Shown here in pieces: positions 22,461 to 31,994 of a stretch of DNA of 64,000 bases (position 1 is the first letter of the stretch; each line of letters starts with the position of its first letter). The position numbers were made by a program, and so were the translations under genes. This DNA is from Allantophomopsis cytisporea (Eukaryota > Ascomycota > Leotiomycetes > Phacidiales > Phacidiaceae), in NCBI GenBank assembly GCA_024752435.1, contig CP103020.1:248001-312000 (forward strand), given 5' to 3'. The notes beneath the pieces were generated by a model, which searched no databases, was not told the DNA's origin, and saw nothing but the letters and a program-made list of their open reading frames with translations.

Positions 22461-23225
22461 AATAAATATATAGAATCAGAATATAGATCAGTGTAGCATC
22501 GGCCAACGCACACAAAGACACACACAGATGTACAGCAGCACCGACTGCAACATCCTTCTTATTTCGCAGGCGGAGGAATTCCTCATAACAAATACAACGA
22601 ATCTTATCCGACGACTTGCCGTGACGCCGCAAAGGCTCGTTCGTTCTTCGTGCCTCTCCTCTCTCTCACGACACTACAACACAACGGGAATTGCACAATT
22701 TGCCATGCGCACCCACCAAGGCGCGCCGGCAGATCCAATCACAATGAGCAATGCCTGTTGGATCACACTCAAAGCAGTAAGTGCACCGCAATAGATCATC
22801 ACGGTAGTAAGCATGTAGAATAGCGAAAAGGTGTGGGTCTTGAGTACGTACCTGGTAAATCAACCTATGTACAGCACCGACAAGTACCCATAACTTTTAG
22901 AGCGTGTGAGTGATGGAATGAGGTACGGATAAGGCCTAAGGTAGGGATGGATCAATGGAGACAACCTACTACAACGCCGTACACAGTAAGTACCAGACAG
23001 ACAATCTCGTATCGCATTCAGCAGTCCCGCAGTCATGGCGATGTATGGGTACATGACCCTACCATCACCCGCAGCCGAGCTTTGAAGGAATATCTTTCAC
23101 TTCTTCTGCTTCGGAGCTGCCGTCGTCATTGTATTGTTATCGTTGTCGTTGTCGTTGCTGTTGCTCGTCGTTGCTGGCTCTCGTTCGTTGCTATTATCGA
23201 AAGACGAGCAACACTCACATTCGTT

Positions 23226-24521
23226 ATGTTACGCCTCCAGGATGTGATTGCATTATTTGCTTGCCTCGGAGCTGTCACTCTATCTATCGTATCGCTTTGC
23301 GGAGGCGTAGGAGCTCTCCATGGTGTCTCTTTAATCACCGTGAGTTAAAAAAAAAAAAAAAAAAAAACAATCCCTACAAATTCAAGAAGTGCTTCGTCTG
23401 TCGAATATTGAACATCCATCCATTGTCGGAATATGGAACACATCCCTCATGAAGCACGTCAAGTCTGACCTTTGGTAGTATTCTTTCAACGCCGACCAGC
23501 CCACGGGAGATTCATATACAGTCCACTGGTACCGCGTTTTCTTCCTCCGCATATGCCGCGGCACATGGATCATTGACAATGAGGGTACCATCACATCTTC
23601 CACCGATCAGTACTGTGAAAGCAAGATCGGCGGTTACCACTTGAGATATAAGGACTCCTTCCTTTCGCCTGACCACTACAACGCTTTCTGGAACTACGAA
23701 TCCAATGTGGGGAAGAACCTCATCAACACTATTGGCCCATTCATAGGCATTCTTTTGGCTCTGTTATTCGCAATCACAACTTTTATTTTCCTTGTTGGAT
23801 ATCTAGTACGAGCACGGAGGGACAGTAGGGCATATGTCCTTGCTCCAGGACTTGTTCGTCTACCAAAGCCCCTCAATATCAACTTGAGATCAAACCAACT
23901 GACTCCCCACAGGCAGCAGGAATAGCCTACGGTGTAACAGGTGGTTGGCTCTACGATATAGCCGACTCGACCTCCGATTCTACCGACCCCTTCTTCTGGG
24001 GCGCACCCCCAAATCCCCGCACCCTCCGCAAATTAACCTGGATTTCCATCGCCGCAATGTTCCTCGTGCTCATCTGCCAGATAACTCTTCCATGGGGTAC
24101 AGCACACGCCTACCGCAAACAGGAGAAAAGCAAGCCTGTCGAGCTGGGCAACGAATACCTGATGAACAACGAAGGCCTAACAGAGGTAGCCGCGCACAAA
24201 CGCCGACTCAACGTATGGGTGAAGGAAGACAACGCCGCAGGCGAGGATGGACGACGGAAGGAATATGGCCGTGTGGGCACGCCCGAGAGCGCAAAGGATA
24301 CGAGTAGTGTTTTCACGCGTGGCAGTATGCTGCAGCGCGGTGACGAGGCCCAGAGGCCCATCAGTGTCAGCAGCGTCAGCAGTGCGCGCGGGAGGGTTCG
24401 CGGAAGTACTCTTCAGCATCCACTGGCGCAGAGTGCTACGCTCGAACAACCGCCCAGTCCGCCCAGTCGGCCACCATCGGTCATTGTGCGGGAGAATGGA
24501 GCTGTTGGGGTTGCGCGTTAG
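23226..24521 (+). CDS. Multi-spanning membrane protein, possibly SUR7/PalI-like
   Basis: Exons 23226-23339, 23479-23805 and 23913-24521 give 349 aa. Hydrophobic segments are VIALFACLGAVTLSIVSLC near the N-terminus, TIGPFIGILLALLFAITTF and following residues in the middle, and SIAAMFLVLICQITL further on; a weaker one (AAGIAYGVTGGWL) may be a fourth. The loop between the first two holds paired cysteines (LRICRGTW and QYCESKIGG) and aromatic residues, reminiscent of the extracellular loop of SUR7/PalI proteins. The C-terminal 160 residues are polar, Ser/Arg/Pro-rich and probably cytoplasmic. All junctions keep the frame. The first intron begins GTGAGTT and then has 21 consecutive A. The family assignment is tentative, and an upstream non-coding exon is possible. 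Confidence 0.65.
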
Positions 24522-26308
24522 GGGCTAGGGGGCATCTGAGGCCGGTGGGCTTTTATTTATGGCATTTTTGAAGGTTTCAGCGCTTTTTTTCTTTCTTTCT
24601 CTTTTTTGTTCTGGAAACGGTCGAGTTTCTGGAAAGGAGGAGGTTTGGTGTGCATGATTGTATGATACCCTGGCATCTACTGGTGTTTTTTTCTTTCGCT
24701 CTTTTATACAAATTTTTATTATCAGGGAGAAGGGGGATTCTTGGACGTTTACAGAGGATAAAAGGGGGGTTGGATTACAGAGGGTTTATAGTAGATGAGA
24801 TGAGGTGTACATATAGACATACTTCAAGATAGAATTTAGGCTAGCGGTTTCTGAGGTGGAAATCTCGATTTCTTGATGCATGTCATTCCAAGAGGAAGTT
24901 TTGGCAAGTGATGCTATGCTATGCGCTTTAGGATACAAGTGAGATTCGTGAATCTGAAGTTACGATGACTGGATAGAAGGTGAATATCTTAGTTGGCTGT
25001 GATATTGATTACAGCATGGCTTTGGTTTCTGCAATATAGAGATTAAGGGCTTCTACATAAGACTACAAATGGCTGCGAGAGCCTGCATCGTGGCATAAGC
25101 CTGGTGACATTGATGGTCTGAGTGAGGTGGGGTATCTGTTTATCCCCAATCATCGGAAGACGGAGAGGAGCAGAGGAGGGTTCAGCTTAGTAGAGGAGTA
25201 TAAAACGCGTATTTATAGATAAAAAATGAGATCTCATCTATTCAAGCTCCTATGGCGTTGTATTAGTCTCATCTCATAACCAGCATTGGAAGCCGGCATG
25301 CTTTGTGGTCAGGCTTATAGTGATGTTGTAGACGATGATAACCATTAGCCACGACGAATAGAGCAACGATGACGGAAAATATAATATGAGATTTAATGAC
25401 AATATTGCATCCCTTCAATCCCGTATGTGCGATATGAGGAGGTGGTTTGTGGCTTCCGGGGATAGAGAAAGGCTCTTATATCTTCAAGTTGGAGTAGCGT
25501 CTACTCACGACTGAATCCATCGTCACTTATTGATTATCTGGTAAGAAGACGAATTCTTCAACTGCTATCGATATGGAAGAATCTTGTAATCTTAGCAATG
25601 GGGATATATGAGCTTGGAAGGCTTTTTACGACTGACGAGGTCGAAAGATTCGAGAGCATGAACTCTTGAAAACGCTACTCGGTTACGCATTTATCAGTGA
25701 CTTACTTGTATGTTGTCGATCGAATGGCATACTGTTTTATTTCTCGATGATGACAGAATTTTCATCTGATTTTGGTTGATTGTGTTCATATCGAACTTAC
25801 CTTAGAAATCTTATCTTGAGGATCCTATTTGCGAGATGTCGTTCTCGAGATTCTATTCTAGGGATCTTATTGGCGAGCTCTTGTTTCGAAGAACAGGTCT
25901 CGACAATACAGCTTTCGAGAAATTGATTTCGAGAAATCATGTTGGGAAAACCAATTCTGAAAACCCGATTTCAAGAAACTGATTTCAGGGAAATCTATCC
26001 GAAAGGTCTTCATTTAAGGCCTCATCGCCGCACTTATGAATCATGCCAGCTTGTGCTCTCACAATCACATTTACTCATTCTCACATTGTCAAGTCCTCTG
26101 ATTACTCTCATATAAGCACACTTCAGTCTCAACCGTCTATAAATTCCCATGAACTGACAAGATCCAGACTCCTCCGACATAACATTCCACTCTATACTGA
26201 TCTCTTAACCACGCTGACAACAGCATCAGCCCAGTCTCTACAATCACAACCACAATCAAATCAAGACCAGAAAAGAAAAACAATAGCCTCACACAATAAA
26301 CATTCAGC
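24522..26308. other. Intergenic region, 1.8 kb, with a degenerate ~17-nt repeat
   Basis: No credible gene. It is AT-rich after 24600. Segment 25800-26000 shows repeated near-copies of TTTCGAGAAATTGATT (see repeat entry). The 26040-26300 part upstream of the small Cys-rich ORF is CA-rich on the + strand and is probably its promoter and leader. Confidence 0.5.
25800..26000 (+). repeat. Degenerate ~17-nt tandem repeat
   Basis: Successive variants such as GAAATCTTATCTTGAG, CTTTCGAGAAATTGATT, TTCGAGAAATCATG, AACCCGATTTCAAGAAA and CTGATTTCAGGGAAATC recur about every 16-18 nt. The decay is strong, so boundaries are approximate. The array is non-coding. Confidence 0.55.
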
Positions 26309-26533
26309 ATGTGCTACAGATATATGCCAAGATTCTCGTGTGGACACAGCGGTCCTCCACGAAGTATTGTTCATCCCTGCGAGGCAGTACAGGACGTACA
26401 GGATGGCAGAAGAAGCAACTACAAGCGTTGCTACGGCGCAAAGTTGCAACACTTCGATGTCAATAGGCCATGTGATTACTGCGAGGAACAGCAGAGACGT
26501 CGGCAGCGTGATGGATCAACCTCGTACTACTAA
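26309..26533 (+). CDS. Small Cys/His-rich protein (74 aa), unknown
   Basis: A single-exon ORF of 74 codons starts MCYRYMPRFSCGH and ends in a Gln/Arg-rich tail (EEQQRRRQRDGSTSYY). The Cys/His pattern is C2, C11-G-H13, H22-P-C24, C41 and C55-x-x-C58, with aromatic residues before several cysteines. A leading CGH and a closing CDYC pair resemble small fungal hypothetical proteins with putative zinc-binding Cys/His clusters; that resemblance is from memory, not a search. There is no signal peptide. A longer overlapping ORF in another frame (26043-26576) starts upstream, but its composition is unremarkable. Confidence 0.55.
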   Translation: MCYRYMPRFSCGHSGPPRSIVHPCEAVQDVQDGRRSNYKRCYGAKLQHFDVNRPCDYCEEQQRRRQRDGSTSYY

Positions 26534-27577
26534 ATGCAAGGATGCAAACGTTGTTGGGGAAGGGCAAGCGTGTTGACACATCCATGGCGTTGTTTTTTTT
26601 TGGCAATGTTTTCTTTGGATTGGATTTTGGACGGCGATTCAGCATGGTGGCATGAACATGAGATGCGATGGTTTTGGCATGGCTACATTGGAGATGGTGT
26701 GTTTATTTGGTACGAAAATTCATTCCGGAACACTGATAGTTTGAGGTTTTGATACATAATCATGATGGTATTGGCTTAGAACAATCAATTTGGTCTTGGA
26801 AATCATCTATTGCCAGGTGATAACAATGTGAGCTATACCACTACTTGAATTCTTATGCTGAATCAACGCCAAGACGAGGTCAAATGTCCTCATATACAAG
26901 TCTCAATATGAGAGTAGAACAAAGGAATGATGTAAATGGGATACCATCAGAGGCGATTGCTTCTTGCAAAGATACTTAGTCATTAAGAGACGTGTAGTTA
27001 CTTAAATTGTCTTGTCTTTTCGGGCGGTGTTTGATTATTTGTCGCCAACGAAAACTCACATTCAACTTAATAATTCACTTTTCACTAGATATCGTCCTGA
27101 AGTGCCTCATGCAGCATGAAAAACGAAGTACCGAAAAGAAAACTCAAAGTAACAAGCGTGTAAGGAGCGAAAATTCAATAGATAAACAAACAGGGAAGTT
27201 TCCATATGATCTCGACATCGGTTATCACAGAAAACGTCCTCCTTTGGTCGATAGCCAACACAGCTCGCAGGTGTAGCGGTCTTGCCTTCTATTCCCACAT
27301 ATTGAAAGTCAGCTATGAGATATAGCATATGTTCATTGTCTTATCCATCGGTATTTGTCAATTCAAGCCCCATGTTCTGATGATTTGTGAGTTATTTTCC
27401 TTTACTCAAGTCCCTCAAAGTTGTTACACAATAGATGAAACAAGACTCTTTGCACAAAAAATCAGATCAGTTCATTGTACTAATGGTATACCCTAACCCA
27501 CGCCATGCTATGCAGCCATGAAATCTCCAAAATCAATATCGATACTCCTGTATACGCATCAAGACATTATTGACAGC
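26534..27577. other. Intergenic region, 1.0 kb
   Basis: AT-rich spacer between the 74-aa ORF and the SEC39 stop codon. Only short ORFs without motifs are present. The last 100 bp are probably SEC39 3' UTR. Confidence 0.55.
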
Positions 27578-30500
27578 TCACTCTTCTCCCCGCCCCTTAG
27601 CAACAGGTTGGGCTCCAATGAGCCATCCAACACCACTTGCGAGCGTATCTGCTGCTGCATTCCGCAACTGGTCTCTCTTTCGCACTCTGTCTCTCTCACC
27701 AAACTCACCCGAACTCCTTGAAGAATCCATACTTGCCTTCCCTTCCTCCTCTAGCCTTGGGAATGTCGCACTACCCCTGTTGGCATTTGGCGCACCACCT
27801 CTGACTGCACTGAGAGAAGCTAATGAGCTCTGGGCACGAGCAGTGCTTGCTCGTGCCAACTCAAAAAGTGAAAGTGGGGCTTCCTCACTACGTGTACCAG
27901 GGCTGAAGGTTTTCGCCTTGGCAGGTGTAGCAGAAAAACCTCCAGGCATGGCTTGCTCGTCTCCTTGGTCATCCCAAGCGTTTTCCTGCTCGGCTTCAAG
28001 CTTATCTTGAGTGATGAGCTCTTCCTCACATCTTCGATACACGTTCAAGATCTCTTGAAGTGTTACTGGCGGAGCAACTCTCAAAGCTTGTGATAGGCAG
28101 TCCATCCGCTGCTGAAGGTGTCTGATTTCGAGGTTTCCACTTGCATTGCCAATGTGTGTTGGCTTCACCGTATGCTCGTTGCGACGGTATTTGCCGGCCT
28201 GCAGAGCTGCACGCCATGACCAGTCGTCGACAACCTTCGGGGCACGGTGCGCACAGAGACCAGAGTGTTTGGAGCCATTGGGAGGAGTATCGTCCTCAAC
28301 CTTCTCCAATGCAGGAGACGCAACAGCTGAGAGACGATTCATGATGTAGGAATAAGCGGTTTCGAAGTCATCCTGAGCCAAAGCCGCGTCTACACACATA
28401 CTTGTAATCCTTTTTCTAGCAATCTCTTTCTTCTCTGGTATTTGCTCTGGAGTAAGACTGCTTCGACCTTCGCTGTCGAAAACTGCAAGTCTCGCATCAA
28501 CGATACGATCGCCAAGGTTAAGGAGCTCTGTGATCTTTGTGTAGACACGAACATTTTGGTCAAGAACTTTGCCAATTAATGAGATGGGATCTGGCTGAAT
28601 ACGCAATTGGACCGGTCTGAAACCCTCATCCTGTCTGAATGTAAGTCGATAATTAGACAATTCATGACTTGCTTGCATCAAGGCTTCAACTCCACCAGGT
28701 CCAAGGATCTTCTGAACAGTTTCTGGGAAAGTATGCATACTTATTAGTCAGCTTTTGGATCAAAATAACAAAACACAAAAAAGAACATATAATTTGATAA
28801 CTTACATATCGTCGCATTTCTTGACACCACCTCTGGTCCTGTTGCCATTCGTGGCATTGTCAAAAGCGTTCATCGCAGCTGCAACGACTGTATCGCAAAG
28901 TAACTTCTCAGAAATAGGTTTCTCTGGAGATGTCTCATAGATAGATCTCGCAAGCGCGTAGCCTGTCATGATATTAGCAAATACACGTGTTATCCGGGAA
29001 GTGTTGGGTACTAACGTGTATTGGAGAGTAGTGCCTTTAGTACTTCCACTTCAAGAAAGTCTTTCTTGACCTTACCGAATATCCCTCTGCCGTCTTGTTC
29101 GCTTGATACCACATCGTCTGGAAGAAGCTCTTCAGCTCCCCAACTTCTCAACCATAACAATTCATTTCTTGTTCGAATCCAATACTTATCATCACCTTTC
29201 GGACCATTGCTAACAATATGGAGATACTTCTGAAATTCGGCCATTTGATCGCGCTCGTTTTGTAGTAGAGCGAGCTCTCCTGCTCTTCTCACAGTACAAC
29301 TATATCCGGCCCGACTTAGCAAAAATGCGCTTGTGTTGAGCGCATGCAACAAGCCTATGGAAGTTTCATTTGGAGTTGTCAACACGTTCTTCTCTTCTAG
29401 GAAATCGTTTCGAAGGTAGGTCGCGTTCTCAATTGATATGATGCCACTGTCAAGAGATGCTGGCATTGCAGGTAACAAAGCTGCAGAAGCTTGTAGTGTG
29501 GGTACGCGTTCTTTATCCATCAAGGTGATGATACGACTCAGAATCTGGTGGATGCCTGTCAAGGCTTCTGTAGATCCATCAGGCACTAGATATGCAGCAG
29601 CCAATGCTGAACGTGCGTATTGTCGTTCGAGTTGTTGTTGCTCTTCTTCATCTAACCAGTGTGTACCATCGTCATATCCACCCAGATCAACGTCCACAGG
29701 GCCATCCCACTGATCTATGGCTTCGACAGCGATCCGCCATGAGGTTCGCGACTGAGCTGTTATCCATTGAAAGACCTCCTCCCATGCCGCGCATTTACGG
29801 TATGTTGGAGCTTCCTGGTCATCCAATGGCGCTATTGTCTGCCCTTCATATACAGATGATTTTCGTGTCATTCTTCTCTTCCACCGAGTATCGCCATATA
29901 GCCATGGTCCAATGAGACCTTTCAAGTCTCTTCCAACAGTGCCATGAGCGCTAGAGTTCTCTGACATCTTGCCGGCCCCAGACAGCAGCAACGAAACACC
30001 AGCACGGTCGCTCAGATCTTCGAATGCTTCAATTGTTTGTATAGTGTTATTCTGAGGATAGTATTCGTAATTGAATCGTAGAAGTGGAAGGAGTGTTGAG
30101 ATCATCCATGTTCGCAAGTATGGAGAGCTGTCAAGGAAAGGGACAATGAGATCTGGCAACTGTATCAAGAGACCTGTCTGCACGTCGATCCGATAGGCAC
30201 GATGTATCAAAAAAAGAGTGAGAGGGTCGTTTGGGGCATTCAATGGGGCATTCGGCCATGCAAGAGGTAGGAGGTGTAGCTTTCTTGCTCGTTTGGTCGC
30301 ATCTTCTTTACTGATATCCTCAACGAACGAGGTATCGATGTCGCTAGCGGAGGCCTTTGGAATTTGTCCATTGACAAGATCAATCAAAAAAGGAACGTAT
30401 TCAGCGGAATCGATTGTTTCAGGGAGAAATGTAAGGATTATTCGTAGTACGATATCGAGACGGAGAGTTCTGGAGTGTAACGACACTAATTGTCGAAAGG

Positions 30501-30579
30501 CTGCGATATTCGAGGTAGTAGCAAACTGAACAGCTAACAGCAATACCTTTGCTGCCGGAAGCCCTGTGCTATCTGCCAT
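27578..30579 (-). CDS. SEC39: SEC39-domain protein of the Dsl1 tethering complex
   Basis: Exons 30579-29016, 28962-28806 and 28739-27578 (minus) give 960 aa, within the range of fungal Sec39 proteins. It is nearly all predicted helix. Supporting stretches are LVSLHSRTLRLDIVLRIIL, a FLPETIDSAEYVPFL segment typical of the start of the Sec39 alpha-solenoid, ALLHALNTSAFLLSRAGYS and RNELLWLRSWG. Sec39/Dsl3 (NBAS in animals) pairs with Dsl1 and Tip20 on the ER to tether COPI vesicles returning from the Golgi. The C-terminal 150 residues are polar and low-complexity. The intron at 29015 uses GTTAGT and the one at 28740 ends in AAG; both keep the frame. The start codon is 193 bp from that of the divergent NDUFS5 gene. 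Confidence 0.88.
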
Positions 30580-30772
30580 CTTGAATGCCAGCTTTTGTGT
30601 AAATAAATAAATATTTGTCCTCAACTTACTATCCCCGGAAACTTGGACAGCTCAAGCTCGCGACCTCATAGATGCCTTAGGCAATAGCGCATATGATCTC
30701 CAGAAGCTTGCGCTAAGACAGCGACCTCATGCTTCCGGATTAGCAACGACGATACGGCATTGAACAACAACG
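30580..30772. promoter_or_regulatory. Compact bidirectional promoter (SEC39 / NDUFS5) with a direct repeat
   Basis: Only 193 bp separate the two divergent ATGs. GCGACCTCAT occurs twice in the same orientation, at 30660-30669 and 30721-30730. A candidate GC-rich site CCCCGGAAAC lies at 30634-30643 and TTCCGGA at 30733-30739. No TATA box is evident. Confidence 0.5.
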
Positions 30773-31234
30773 ATGTCTTCAGGATACGGTCTCAATGGGG
30801 GTATGTCTTTGGTCTCAGCAATTTGATGGGAGGGTGGGGTTTTGAGCATGTATACGCTCGAGTACAGTACCAATGGCTAATCGCGCTCTCGATGTACAGG
30901 TCCATCCCGCTGCTTTCCCTTCTGGCAAGAGGTTCTTGCTTGCTACGTTGTGAACACCAATTCCGAAGATGATTCTGGCAAGAGAAAATGTGTCCCAGTC
31001 TTGGAGGATTATTATGAGTGCTTGCACCACAAGAAGGAGGTGGGTGTTATGGACCTGTAGCAGAGAGCGTATTACTAATGACCTCAGGCGACACGCACCC
31101 GCGCAATCCAACAAGCATACCGAAAGGCAGAGGCTCCAAATGCCAGAGAAGATGCACCAAAGGCAGGAGCTATCAGAAACTTGGGATTGTTAGACAAGGA
31201 AGAGGATTCTAAGGCTGTGTTGGGTTTGAAATAA
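30773..31234 (+). CDS. NADH:ubiquinone oxidoreductase 15 kDa subunit (NDUFS5-like)
   Basis: Exons 30773-30800, 30900-31039 and 31088-31234 give 104 aa. After MSSGYGLNGGPSR come two CX9C motifs, CFPFWQEVLAC and CVPVLEDYYEC, the twin-CX9C (CHCH) fold of the complex I subunit NDUFS5. Such proteins enter the mitochondrial intermembrane space through the Mia40 disulfide relay without a cleaved presequence and sit on the membrane arm of complex I. The Lys/Ala-rich C-terminal helix (HHKKEATRTRAIQQAYRKAE) also fits the fungal subunit. The first coding exon is only 28 nt, so gene finders may miss it. All splice sites are GT-AG. Confidence 0.93.
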
Positions 31235-31994
31235 GGGCGAGGATTGACTGGCGTTGGCATTGTACATAAGGAATAAATGCTCAAGCAGCTTCAGACACGA
31301 CTGTCTATCGATATGGACCACGGAAAGGTTGATGTTTAACATACCTTGTGCTACTGAAGCACGTGTATTGTGATGGAAGGCCTTGCTGATGATGAGTTAT
31401 GCTTGTAAACAGACTGGCTGATCTTGACAATCCTCAATGCCTTCTCTTGAATACTCGCTTTAAGGCTCAAGGTGGGTCATTTCTGCTCTCCGGATCGATG
31501 CACCACCCTTGTGGTATTCCTGAGTTTATGTTGATATCTAGTGGAAGGCCAGGAGAGGTCCATATAATCTGCACCGAGGAGTATGAATAGGGTAACCAAG
31601 AAGAACTACTGAAGTTGTCCTAAAGTCAGTGATGCACTGAGGTTGCGTTGCTATTATATAACATAATTGCTATTATGTGGTCGATTCGGTGACTGCCTTT
31701 TGTGTCCGCATTCTCACTTAGCAACCAATACGCTCCCTACAGGTTCAAGGAAACCACCCGAATAACAACGTGAAGGGACATCGTCTTCACTTCTCATGCA
31801 CACTTTTCCCTCTCTTCTTCATTCCATCTCTCCATAATTTCCCGTACCTCTCTCTCAAGTTTACATACCAAATTGGTTGAAAAACATTTCTTTTACAATC
31901 TCTCACTTTGCTACATCGATCCTTCCTACTTGCTTACGACATATAAACACATCAAATCATGCCAACTTAACGCGTCTAAACCAACAACATCAAG
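31235..31994. other. Intergenic region and pyrimidine-rich leader
   Basis: No gene seen. From about 31750 to 31990 the + strand is rich in CT and TTCC tracts, a typical Pezizomycotina promoter/5' UTR for the gene starting at 31995. Confidence 0.55.

Larger units (their letters stand above)
20144..23225. other. Large gene-poor spacer rich in simple repeats
   Basis: 3.1 kb without a supportable gene. It holds a (GTCGA)n run at 20545-20566, purine-rich GTGAAA/GTGAGA hexamers at 21841-21980, (GGTAA)n at 22323-22344, (AAAC)n at 22436-22460 and TCGTTG repeats around 23139-23190. ORFs up to 133 codons occur but none shows a motif or sensible composition. The last part probably contains the promoter and 5' UTR of the membrane protein at 23226. 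Confidence 0.55.
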
